Assembly (NCBI RefSeq): GCF_011386835.1
Contig: NC_088796.1
Location: forward strand, 85,705,968 to 85,769,967
Length of the DNA stretch: 64,000 nt
DNA from: Chrysemys picta bellii
Taxonomy: Eukaryota; Chordata; Testudines; Emydidae
Reading direction: 5' to 3'
Shown: positions 18,490 through 30,240 of the stretch, in pieces
How positions within the stretch are numbered: position 1 is the stretch's first letter
Layout: each line of letters begins with the position of its first letter
Made by a program: the position numbers and the translations under genes
Notes under the pieces: model-generated
Database searches by the model: none
What the model was told of the DNA's origin: nothing
Seen by the model: the letters and a program-made list of their open reading frames with translations, nothing else

Positions 18490-19506
18490 GTGAGTGTTCA
18501 ACAACAACAACAAAACCGAATGAACAAAATTACGATTGAATTTCAGAGCTATCGTAACAACTCTGAATTTCTTCTGACCCAAATCCCAACCAAAGCATGT
18601 TTGTTCCATTGTCACTTTCTTTAGGTGCAAGATTTATTTTTCAGCAAGGCCAAAAAATAAATGCTTTCCACACGAAAAATTATTGCAGCAATACCTGATT
18701 AAAATGATTTCTTCCTACAATATTTGTTTAATCCATGTAGGAAATAAGTATTTGTTTGATTAATGCTGGAAACCCTTTGGTAATATATAAAAATATCCTA
18801 AATTAAATTCTTTGCTTATTTTGAAATAAACTGTCTAGTTAGGCTTGATAGATGTTTACTAGAACATTCTTCCAAAGCCCAGAAATGACAAACATGTAGT
18901 TTTATGATAAACAATATTACAGTTTATTTATCTTAATTTCATATTATATCATGCTAGACCCAAAGCATTTTTGTAAGCTAATACAGTTGGCCAAATACAC
19001 TTTTAGCCAAAATGGACACAAGTTAGTTGAAATCAATGGATCTGTGCCCATTTAGGCCAGCAGTTAATTTTGTCCAGTATCCTTGTTTTTAAATCTTTGC
19101 TCTAGTTTTCCTGATTCTAAGTGTTTTGTCTGCCTTACACAATACATTGGCTAATGTTATACCACTGCCCTTCAGTGAACAGATAAATCAGGCCTGCTCA
19201 GGTGCTTGGGACTTGTATTGCTTTCTGTTGGATAAAAAGCCCTACGTCTACAGCTAATAGAGGTTCTCCAGCTCAAATGATGTGTAGGTCTGTGTTCTGA
19301 AGCATAAGATCCTAAGTTCTGTCACTTCTTAAAACCACGAACTGGTGTGCTCAGAACATTTGATAAACAGGAACAGAGCTATTACACTTATCACAGTGTA
19401 GGAGAATATCACAATTTTATTCCCAGTCCTACCAAATGATCAATCACTATGAGTTTTAGAGGTTGTAAAGCAGTTATTAGTTCAGAAACAGTGCTAGATA
19501 TTATGG

Positions 19507-20342
19507 CAGGGGTGGGCAAGCATTTTGGCCTGACAGCCACATCTGGGTGGGGAAATTGTATGCAGGGCCATGAATGTAGGACTGGGGCAAGGGGTTGGGG
19601 TGTGGGAGGGAATGCGGGCTGTGGGAGGGGGAGCGGTGTGCAGGAAGGGGCTTAGGACAAGGGTCTGGGGTGCAGGAAAGGTGTGGGGTACATGAGGGGG
19701 CTCAGGGCAGGGGGTTGGTGCAGGAGGGGTGCAGGGTGCAGCAGGGGACTATGGGCTGGGGGTCAGGGGCTCAGGCTGGGGATTGGGGTGCAGGAGGGGC
19801 TGCAGAGTGCGGGAGCAGGCTCAGGGCAGGGGGTTGGGGTGCAGGAAGGTTTCGGGGTGTGGGGCTCTGGCCCAGCGCCGCTGACGTCGAGCAACTCTGG
19901 GGTGGCAACAGCATGCAGCAGGACTGAGGCAGGCTCCCTGCCTGCCCTGGCACCGCGCCACTCCTGGAAGTGGCCAGCTTGTACGGCAGGGGCTACTGGG
20001 GGTGGTGTGGGTCAGGTGGCTCCGCTGCATGCTGCTCTCACCTGCAGGTACCACCCCTGAAGCTCCCATTGGCCGTGGTTCCCCGTTCCCAGCCAATGGG
20101 AGCAACGGGGGCGGGGGTGCCTGTAGGCGAGGGCAGTGCATGGAGCCCTCTGCTTCCCCCCCACCACCACCCCAGGGGCTGCAGGAACATAGTGCCAGCC
20201 ACTTCCAGGAGTGGCGCAGGGCCAGGACAGGCAGGGAGACTGCCTTAGCCCCGCTGCGCCACGGGGCTGGCAATCCCATGTGCCTGATTGAAAGTCCTGA
20301 TGGGCCGGATCCATCCCGCAGGCTGTAGTTTGCCCTCTGCTG
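19507..20342. mobile_element. GC-rich non-autonomous hAT element, CAGGGGTGGGCAA family
   Basis: 8-bp flanks TATTATGG (19499-19506) and TATTGTGG (20343-20350) differ at one base. The ends are CAGGGGTGGGCAA and TTTGCCCTCTGCTG, inverted repeats of hAT type. The left half (about 19560-19860) is a G-rich tandem array. The right half is a palindrome in which about 19927-20080 pairs with about 20085-20245, both arms carrying 'cgccactcctggaagtgg'. ORFs on both strands are products of these repeats; no transposase was seen. It sits in the intron between the two halves of laminin-G 4. Confidence 0.75.
19560..19860 (+). repeat. G-rich degenerate minisatellite
   Basis: Units of roughly 30 bases with the core 'cagggggttggggtgcagga' recur with variations. 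Many runs of three or more guanines on one strand give G-quadruplex potential. Confidence 0.75.
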
Positions 20343-20627
20343 TATTGTGGCTTATATTTGGGGCACCACTGTTAATATGAACTACAACATTAACTCTTCT
20401 ATCAGGCTACATAGTGGAAATTTGCTGTACACTGGCATATCTTAATTTTGTAATCCAGACCAACCATGGTTTCCAGTCATTGTTTCTATTTCTTTCATTC
20501 ATTCGTTTCATGTTTCCATTTGTGTCTGATATTTAAGCTGTTCCTTTAAGTTAATCAGACATTTGTACAACTTTTCATATTATGTATGTCTCAAAAGAGG
20601 AAGTATTGTATATATGATCTACGCTAG

Positions 20628-21989
<1,362 letters not shown>

Positions 21990-22077
21990 ATTAACCAGAA
22001 TGAAAGGATGCAATTCGTTCTGTCTTCAGGTACAGAATTCAATGCAATCAAATCCCTTGTACTTGGCAAGATTTTAG
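21990..22077 (+). CDS. CNTNAP4: CNTNAP4-like exon: laminin-G domain 4, third segment
   Basis: A short exon (88 bases). The acceptor 'caattttgcag' ends at 21989; the donor GTAAGT starts at 22078. It reads INQNERMQFVLSSG then TEFNAIKSLVLGKIL, matching the family's laminin-G 4 segment, and enters in phase 0 and leaves in phase 1. The leftover G joins AA of 37716 to make glutamate (KILESND). A longer ORF that overlaps it is in a different frame and is not the gene product. Confidence 0.9.
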
Positions 22078-23129
22078 GTAAGTAGAACACCACACATTTT
22101 TTTCTGAAACATGGATCAAAATGTCATCATGCCACATAAAAAATAATAGCCCTAATCTTATTGAGAGACATTCATTGTCTTAGAATTAATTAGGCAGTGA
22201 GTGACAATCAAGGTAGAAACTTCAGTCTTGTCAAAGTGCACATATAATCATGGGTAAGTGCTTCCTGCAAGATGAGCAAGTGGATTCCATTAAAAATAAT
22301 TTCACACTTATCTCTCTCATTTTGCAATCAAGCATAATGAAACATGGCATTTTTCTTACACTCTTGGAAAACGAAATCATGATCAAATCAAATGTATAAA
22401 CCCAGGATTAATCAGTAATTAGTTGATGTGTCAGAGACTCTTCCTTCAATTTGATTTTGAACAATGCAGCTAGGGTTAAGATGTTGTAAGCTAAAATGTC
22501 CAGTGTTTTTTTTTTAATTGATTAAGTTATGGAGAGTGACCAAGTCATTCATCCAGTAGTGACTTGTCAATAGCTGCCTGTTATTTTTCTCTGTAATAAT
22601 GTTCTAGATGGAATTTATCTAACCCCAGTTGCCATTCTTATTATCCCTGTCAGTTTAATTAAAGAAGCTAGGAAGGATCATAACCATTCTCAAAGACAGT
22701 CTTTTTATAATAATATTTGTTATGAAACCAGATTGACAGAGCAAGGGGTGGGAGTGGGAAGAATTTGAAGGGAATGCTATTTCCTTTGTTAGTAAAGCAG
22801 TTAGAATACTGAATGTTTTTATATCTCATGATCATGAGATGTTTAGTTTTGTATATGTCTTGCTCTTCCAGCAATTTTTGACACAAGAATGTGGAAATAG
22901 AACTGTTTAGCAAATATCACCACTTTGACCTTTTTCATTGTTTTGTGATTAACTCAAAATATCCATTCTCCAATATTTACAAGCTCATTTTTTTAGAAAT
23001 TAATGTTGAAATGTATCTATTTGCTTAAAATAGCATTGTGTGGGATGCAAGTATGGCTGATCCTAAATCTAAAAACTTGTGACTTTTAACAGATAAGGAA
23101 TTGAGTTTTCACCTCAGATTGCTATCTTA

Positions 23130-23830
23130 CTCCTGAGGGAATTCTGCACCAAAAAAAATAAAAATTAAAATTAAATTTCTGCGCACAATATTTTAAAATT
23201 CTGCCAATTTTATTTGTCAAAAAATCAATGTGAAGGCTCCAGCATGGAAGTGGGGAGCACAGGCCACTGGCTGCACGGAGGTGGGAGATCACCCTTTAGA
23301 TCTCCCCTGGAACAGGGACTCAGCAGTGAGGCTGCACGCGACTCTGACACAGCACAAGGGCTGGGCCTGACTCAGAAACACCCTGGGTCCGGTCCTAAGT
23401 TCCAGGTGCAGCAGGGATGGGTAGGTAGGTAACCCAGGAGGAGCTTAGTGTGGGTGGCGGGGGATCCAGGTGTGGGGTGAGAGGGTTCTCTTAAGGTTGC
23501 CAACTTTGGTTGGACAAATTCTTGGAGATTTCATCACATGACATAATCTTTGATTAAAGATCAGTCTTTAATTCCTAGAGACTCCAGGACAATCTTGGAG
23601 AGTTGGCAACCTGAGGTTCTGTGTGGGGCAGTCTGTGTGCAGGCAGCTCATTGGGGATCTGGATGCACAGGGGCTCATTTGTGGGTTCTGTGTGCAGGGG
23701 TAATGGGACTCTGCATTTGTTATCAAAGGCAATGGTTTCCCTCATTCCTCCCATTAAGCCCCATAAATAAAACACATATATATTATATAAATATTTACTC
23801 TGGCATTCTGTTGCCCCACACATCCCTTAA
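23130..23830. repeat. Interspersed repeat with a nested MITE, boundaries approximate
   Basis: Starts near 'ctcctgagggaattctgcac', followed by A-rich sequence and then a GC-richer part with 'gtgggg'/'ttctgtgtg' motifs. The element at 23494-23612 interrupts it: 'gagggttct' before and 'gaggttctgtgtggggcagt' after read as one continuous repeat. The family is not identified by eye. Confidence 0.45.
23494..23612. mobile_element. Short palindromic MITE, AGGTTGCCAACT ends
   Basis: Terminal inverted repeats AGGTTGCCAACTTT and AGAGTTGGCAACCT. The centre 'aatctttgattaaagatcag' is also self-complementary. No coding capacity. Inserted inside the repeat at 23130-23830. Confidence 0.65.
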
Positions 23831-23835
23831 AAGGA

Positions 23836-24832
23836 TATCTGAATGCCCGGAGTCCATGGGATCACTTGCAAGTTTTACAGCTAACATATTTGGGGTTACG
23901 TATTGTAGGGCCATTTTAAACAATACCCATGCCCTAAAAAACTTAAATGTTTCCCATTAAACGTGCCAAAACCACCTAGTAAATAACTCCAGGCACTAAA
24001 ATAAATGGGTAACCTAGTGCCATCAAGTTGCAGGTAATACCCTTACCCTCTATTTAAAGACTCCTGGCTTGTATTTTATTTGTGGCCACAATGTCTACAA
24101 AGCTCTCCCTTCAGGTTGGCAATGTCGGTGTGGTGTGGCCCGGGTGTTACCAAATGTCCAAATAAACAACACATTGGATTCCAGCCAAATCCTAAGCAGC
24201 TATGCCCATAAGTTTTTCACGCCTCCCCCCCCCCCCCCACACACACACACTTTATAAGGACTCAAGCAAAACACGCCAACAATCCCCTAGTAGTCAGGCA
24301 AACGGGGTTTTATTCCTTTGTTCGTGTGCTCATTCCTGGGTTAGGGGTAGCCAAGCTAAAAAAAGCAGTAGTAAATATTTCTGCAAAACTAAAAAAAATA
24401 GCCAATGCCTCAATAAACACTTTCCAGAAATTAAAACAAAAAATTAATAAAATAGCAAAAATAGCTTTGCAAAATAAATGTGTATTAAATGCTATAAATG
24501 CTAAATTAAAAAAAGCTTATGCTCGCATAAAAAAACAATATTGTTTCTATATTAATTATTCTAGCTTAATTAAGCAAAATTTACAAGCCATTAAAAATGC
24601 TGCTACTGTTTTCCATGCTGTATCTCTTAATCACACCTTTAGTTTTAAAAACCTCCTTCCAGACCTTGGAAATTCTTTTCTTTCTTTTTTTTCTATGTAT
24701 TATTTAAACAACAATACAATTGCCAAATGCCTATGTAATGCTATAATCAAAAACTCTGCTGTCCATAAAAAAACCCAGTATCTGAGCCTCCAGCTTAATC
24801 GCAAATTGCATAACGGGCCTGACAATTTTTAA
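23836..24832 (+). pseudogene. Endogenous retrovirus env relic (SU end and TM subunit)
   Basis: Two collinear open segments resemble a retroviral envelope. The first (23836-24229, one frame, several in-frame stops) contains N-glycosylation motifs and the block YFICGHNVYKALPSGW, like the C-terminal part of a surface subunit. The second (24326-24832, 168 codons) has the layout of a transmembrane subunit ectodomain: a hydrophobic start, a coiled-coil-like stretch, then LQNKCVL and YCFYIN near the disulfide-loop region, where tyrosines stand at positions normally held by cysteine. A C-run/CA microsatellite (24225-24250) lies between the segments and probably accounts for the frame change. The copy is dead. 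No gag or pol was recognised next to it. The tract 24355-24810 is strikingly poor in G (see findings). Confidence 0.72.
24225..24250. repeat. Poly-C/(AC)n microsatellite
   Basis: Fourteen C residues followed by six AC units, inside the env relic. Confidence 0.95.
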
Positions 24833-25245
24833 ATTTGTCAGGCCCCCCAAAAAACTGTAAAAGTTACTAATAACCCCCCTTAATAAAGCAGTCGTTATGT
24901 CAGCCAGCAGCCATTAAAAAAAAGCAAACTCCTTAAAAACACAGTAGCCTGAACTTTTCAACTGTTTTCCCTTCAAGGCCTTAAGATAGTTAAAGCTGGT
25001 CCCAAGCCGGTTTTCACTAACCAAATAGCAAAAGCACGGGTCTAACAACCACCAATCAAGTGTTAACACTGCAAAAACCTTAATCTAAATATACATAAAA
25101 AATCTATAAAATATATATAAAACAAAGTCTTTGTACCAAAATACAAGGCTCTCCTTTCTTCTGCAAAATAAAGTAACTCTTCCTTATCCCTGTCTGGCTG
25201 TTATTAGCTCTCAGCTAAATAAACCCAATATTTCGGTAACATTAG
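24833..25245 (+). other. Possible 3' LTR region of the retroviral relic
   Basis: Follows the env relic directly. It contains an AATAAA near 25167, CT-rich sequence after it, and a possible U5 end 'aatatttcggtaaca' at about 25228-25242. I could not place the 5' LTR edge, the polypurine tract or a target-site duplication, so this is a suggestion only. Confidence 0.3.
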
Positions 25246-26095
25246 TACAAGACTGAAGTCTTCATGAACCAGTACCTGGAATGTTAGTATCCAAAAATAA
25301 GTTAGGGAAGGAACAGCACAAGTTCTGGGAACTGGGACAATTGATGGGTTTGATTTTAGAGACATGTAAAGAGGTGTGTAACTTGTAAAATCATCATATG
25401 AACAGAACCAGCTGAAATGTGTAATTTTGGGAGCATGCTTTCTGTGTAAGGTGAATGTAACATCGCTGCACAGGACACCTCCCTGGAGACACACCGAAAC
25501 TTTTTCCTGTACTGCATTATTATTAGCTTAGAGCAGTAAAACTCAAAATGCATGAATGGTTTTGGGCAACAAGCACAAAAGAGGCATGAGCACTCTGAAA
25601 GTGCCATCTATGTAGAAGACAGCATTAGCAGAAATATACAGTAGGAGATAAAAATGCAGGAAATAGATTCCACTTTAAAAACAGCTACAGGACGAATAAT
25701 CATCACATCTGAATCATTACCTACGTTTTTGAAAAGTAGTAATTTCCCAGTGCCAAACATACACTTCAGTTGCAAAGTAATGGTAGTATCATAGTGCCAC
25801 CATTCAGGTACAGGAATTAAGGATTTGACAGCTTTTCCATTATAAAACCTCATATTCAGGAGTTGATCATTTATTTGCAAAAATCAGTTTGATGTTAAAG
25901 CATGGGACATAAATTCTAGCAGAAGTAACAATCTATTTTGATCAAATTTTGAAATTAAGGGACAGATTCTGTCGTTCAGCCAACCTGCATTTGGTGCAGG
26001 ACCAAAGATGGGGAATTCCTCAGTTTTCTAGCGGCTTTGAATCATCAGAGCAGCACAAGGAAGTTGGCTCATAGGGTACTTTAAGGACTTACAAG

Positions 26096-26324
26096 CAGGG
26101 CCAGCTCCAGGCTCCAGCTTGCCAAGCAGGTGCTTGGGGCGGCCACTCCGGAGAGAGGCGGCACGTCCAGCTATTCAGCAGCAATTCAGCGGACGGTCCC
26201 TCACTCCCACTCGGAGCGAAGGACCTCCCACCGAATTGCCGCCGCAGATCGCGATCGCGGCTGCTTTTTTTTTTTTTTTTTTTTTGCGCCGCCTGGGGCG
26301 GCAAAAACCCTGGAGCCGGCCCTG
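26096..26324. mobile_element. hAT MITE, CAGGGCCGGCTCCAGG family, copy 2
   Basis: A perfect 8-bp target duplication CTTACAAG lies at 26088-26095 and 26325-26332. Ends are CAGGGCCAGCTCCAGG and CCTGGAGCCGGCCCTG. Its body matches copy 1 (9482-9717) through 'caattcagcggacggt' and 'cgaattgccgccgcagatcg'. A 22-base poly-T lies near the right end. Confidence 0.9.
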
Positions 26325-27649
26325 CTTACAAGTCCATTTAGCTAAGGCTTTTTTCTAATCAAATGGGTTTGATTCTAATCAAACGTTCATTGGCTTTAAA
26401 TTGGTTTAATTGAGAGTGTAGAAGCAGGCAATGGCTGATTGTCATGGAAAGAGGTGGGAGTCAACCATCTCTGCAACACTCCTCCCAGCTGCTGTTCCTA
26501 CACTCTGCAGATAGCTTTCAATGGAGTGAGGAGACCTCCTTGGGGAAAGGAAGAGTGTACTATGTATTTCATACCCCCTCACCCCCGGCAATTAAAATGG
26601 AATCTGGTGGAAAATAACAAAGGCTGAGAATGTGTTAACATAAAAGCAGAATCCATCTGTACTGTGGCACCCCTTTCTTAGGGAGCAAGCTCCAGGGGTA
26701 GTGTCACTGTGATCCTTGGAGCTCATCCACTGCAGCTAATGCAGCCAGAGAATTTCATAGAATTTAAGGCTACAATCATCATTTTAGTCTGATTCCCTGG
26801 ATAACATAAACTATAGAGATCGACCCATAATTCCTGCAGTGGAAGGGATTTATTCTCTCCCCCCCCACACACACAATGTAAGTAAACACTTTTGAGGCCA
26901 AATACTTCTGATTAACTAGAACATATTTTTTAGAAAGCCATCCAATTTCTATGTAAAGTCTCCAAGTAATGATCATTCAGCTTATTACCTCAGTAAACTA
27001 TGCCAATTGTTGACTATCCCCACTGTTAGTTGCTTCCTGTTTCTAATCAGAATGTTGATAGTGTCAGTGTCTAGCCACTGGAAAGACTCCAATTCTCTTC
27101 AGTGGAACAGGCCCTAAAAAAAACTACCTAAAATCAAATGTGTTCTCCCAGAGTAGGTACTTATAGCCCATGTGATCAAGTGTCCTCTAAACCTGCTAGA
27201 GAGAGGTTGCTCCTGGTGCCCGTAGAACCAGCGTGTATGGTGTTGCCTTCTAGAAGATCATACTTTCCATCATCTTGTCCTCTTGCACCATAACCCCCAC
27301 ATCAACATTCCCCCTGGCTTTAAAAAAAAAAATAGAATTGAAGAAAATCACTGGATAGCTCATTCTTATCCCCAAGCTCAAAGATAACTGGATCTCTTGA
27401 AAAGTTTCAAATCCTTGTAAATTCCACAACTTTTAAAAATTTCGGATACACTTTGATTTTAGTGGATACAGAAAATGATGAAATATGGGTTGGGCAAAAT
27501 AGGCTTTCATGAGAGATGGCAGAAATTTTGTTTTCTGAAAGGAAAATCTTAGACTTAAATATCAGTAAAGATTTTGGAAGATTGAACTTGAGTAGAAAGT
27601 TGATTATTTTTAAAATTACATACTGTAATGTAGTTAAGGAAAAATCCTA

Positions 27650-27951
27650 AAGTGTTCCAGTTTGTTTTATTTTCATATGCCCAAACAGTGCCTCCCCCAC
27701 ATGTAGCCTTTCTTTTTTTAAAGCAGAGTATGTATCCTGCTGCCTCTGAACTGCTACAGTCTTTCCCTGCCACAGGGAAAGGTTCCAGCAGTGGAGAAAG
27801 GCTCTGGTTGAGGGAGGCAGCCTTTTGCCACAGACAGAGCCTTTCACTGCCACGTATAGCTACACAATGCCGTGTGGACACTACTTACTTTTAACTGCAG
27901 CGTGTATGTACTGCCACACTGCCACCAGTGATGTGTAGTGTAGACATACCC
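27650..27951. mobile_element. Probable MITE, right end only defined
   Basis: The right terminus 'agtgtagacataccc' followed by TAA matches the termini of the TAA-flanked MITEs in this window. The interior has self-complementary pieces ('ctttccctgccacagggaaagg', 'gaaaggctctg...cagagcctttc'). The left end is not recognisable, so the start is approximate. Confidence 0.45.
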
Positions 27952-29219
27952 TAACTTATCACTAACTGAAAAATAGATAGGGAAAGCAAACTCCGTAAAG
28001 CTGTTAGTTAATTGGGCTTTAGGCTTATAGAATGAATGTATATGGCATGTTTGATTATGACCTAGATTTCCGCATATCAGCTGTGGCCTGAACAGCTCAC
28101 ATTTATTTTTCTTCTTAAATATAGTGTCCAAACTAAGTTTAGAATATGAGCTGCTGCTCCAACTGTAACATGGTAGAGCATGACCTAACAAAGAATATGC
28201 AAGGGCAAGGCTACCAAAATATTGAATCAGAATGTTCTTAGTTTTGCTTTGGGATGTTGATCAGAAAAGATTTTATTATTGATCAGAAAACACAAGGCTT
28301 TGTTGAAAATAATCTTCAGGGTGTTGAGGCACTTGTCTGAACTATCCCACTGTTACATATAGCCTAGGGTTTTCATGAAAAGCAAATCTGAGGGCCACTA
28401 CCTGCACATTTAAAATAATCTTAGGTTCCTGGAGAAACTGAAAAATGCCAGGTCTCTCTCCTTTCACTAAACCTAAGCCTTGCAATTTAAGGTATTTTCA
28501 ATTTCATTTTATTGTGACAAAACAGGCAAACTGAGGGCTAGAGGATACCGGGATTTAGCTAAATGTAGGCAAAAGACTGATTGCGTCCAGAGTTCAGAAG
28601 GTAAAATGCAAAAGGCTTCTTTCAATGAGCCTTATCCCCTTATTCCAGGCTGATGCTGGTTCTCAAGGCATCCCACAGTTCAGAAAAACTATTAAACTCT
28701 CCCTGCTTATAGCTCTTTCCTGACAAAGTAGCTTCAGCTCAGCCAAGCCATACTGATGTAGACATGGCAGCAAATGAGGACAAATACAGGGCAAGCTGCA
28801 CCTTTATTAAACTTTATTAAACTTTATGCAGGGGAAGGCACCACCTGCTCTGTCATCCATACAATCATCTGTCAGGCATTTTAAATGATTCACTGAGGGG
28901 CTTCTACCATACAACCCATAACTTGGGGTAGACTTTCCTCAGCCTACCCCTAGGACTTGGCTCACTCTTTTGTATCCTAATACCACTCCCTTCCCCTCCC
29001 CCAGTGAGGGGGAGAAGGTACTAAAGATGGTCCATGAAGGCCACATTGTCTTCCCCTATTCCATGGGCACAAGGCCCATCAGCAAAATCCCAGGTCTTTT
29101 ATTTCTATGAACTGTTCTTTAATCCTTTTGACCACACTAGAAAACCTGCCATTGGTTGGTACCAGCAACTTGCTTGGTCGTGCCCCTGTCTATCCATAAT
29201 GCCTGGTATCAGAACTCCT

Positions 29220-30240
29220 GCCCATTTCATTCTCTCACATTCCTAAGTTAAATGTCAGCCCCTGCATCTGACAAATGTACTCCACTATCCCTGAAAAACT
29301 TAGGCCAATTATAACAAGTGTCCCTGTGCTGGACCACAGAACCACCAGTCTCCAAGAGTATCATAGTAACCTCAAGGTTCACTTTCTTTCACGGTTTCCC
29401 TTATCCACCTGCTGACCTGGTCACCGTCTTGTGAGCCCCATGTTCTATAGAGTGCCTACAGTCCAAACATTGACTATGCTTTGGATAGCCCCTGGAATCA
29501 GAAACAGACAGGTTTAGTTTTGCTTATTGCCATTTCCAGTAACCTTTCTCCTGGGGTGGACATAAGTCCTGTAGCAATTAGATTTCTAGTACCCTATAGC
29601 CTGAACCTTGTGAAAGTCAAAACATTCCATGCTGCCAGTGTTGCTGCCCCAATCGTGAAAGAATGTGTACCAAAGATAGATGGGTTGAGATTGCAGTAGG
29701 CCAAAGCTTTCTTCATTACCTCAGCAAACTGTCAGTTTGTCAGGAAGCTGCTATCCCCATGAATAGGCAGTGGACCCGGCTCCTGGCTCTGTTTGGCCAG
29801 CACAGAGTATTCAGCCACACATTCCCATTACACCACGGAAGCCCCTTTCCATTCTGGTCCATTTTAGACTACCTTAAGCATAACAACATTGCTCTGGGTG
29901 ACAAATATATATTCGATAATTCCAGTGCCTGCCTGGATGTGTCCGCATCCGACTGAGGCACCTAGAAGTGCCAACAAAAGGCCACAACAAATGCTGCCTT
30001 AAATAAAATGGCCTCTGTCCCACAACTTCATGTCCTTGGTAGAGAATTTAATAACCTTGTAAGAATGTTTATGGTTATGGGATGCCTGTCACCTCTGAAC
30101 CATTCCTCTAAGAGTTTCCACACAATGAAATCTCTGTGTGGGATTGGGTAACCTTGCACCAAAGGACAGGCCAGCTACCTGGTGGAGAGAGCTAACCCAG
30201 AGTGTACCAGTGACTTCACATATCTCACCACCTGGTGCCT
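29220..30240 (-). pseudogene. Decayed tyrosine recombinase plus SGNH-hydrolase retroelement (Ngaro/DIRS-like)
   Basis: Read on the - strand through several frame changes and stops. A core-domain stretch WKLLEEWFRG.RHPITINIL lies at about 30060-30125. 'SKMDQNGKG' is at 29843-29869, GTHSFTIGAATLAA at about 29634-29671, and G-Y-stop-KSNCYRTYVH at about 29553-29600, which keeps the presumed nucleophilic tyrosine. This order is that of a phage-type tyrosine recombinase; the arginine expected after HSF is threonine here, and the W of the GYW block is a stop. Downstream come VWTVGTL (about 29445-29470) and DSGVHLSDAG (about 29262-29290), resembling first and last blocks of the SGNH hydrolase found in Ngaro-type elements. 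Element ends were not located; it may extend from about 28800 to 30700. Confidence 0.65.

Noticed and set aside
19449..20328. Gly-rich and Ala-rich ORFs on both strands
   Set aside because: They arise from the G-rich array and palindrome of the hAT element at 19507-20342.
22078..22200. Continuation of the 21757-22077 ORF as a membrane protein
   Set aside because: It is a different frame from the 88-base CNTNAP exon and ends at the exon donor; hydrophobicity comes from T-rich intron sequence.
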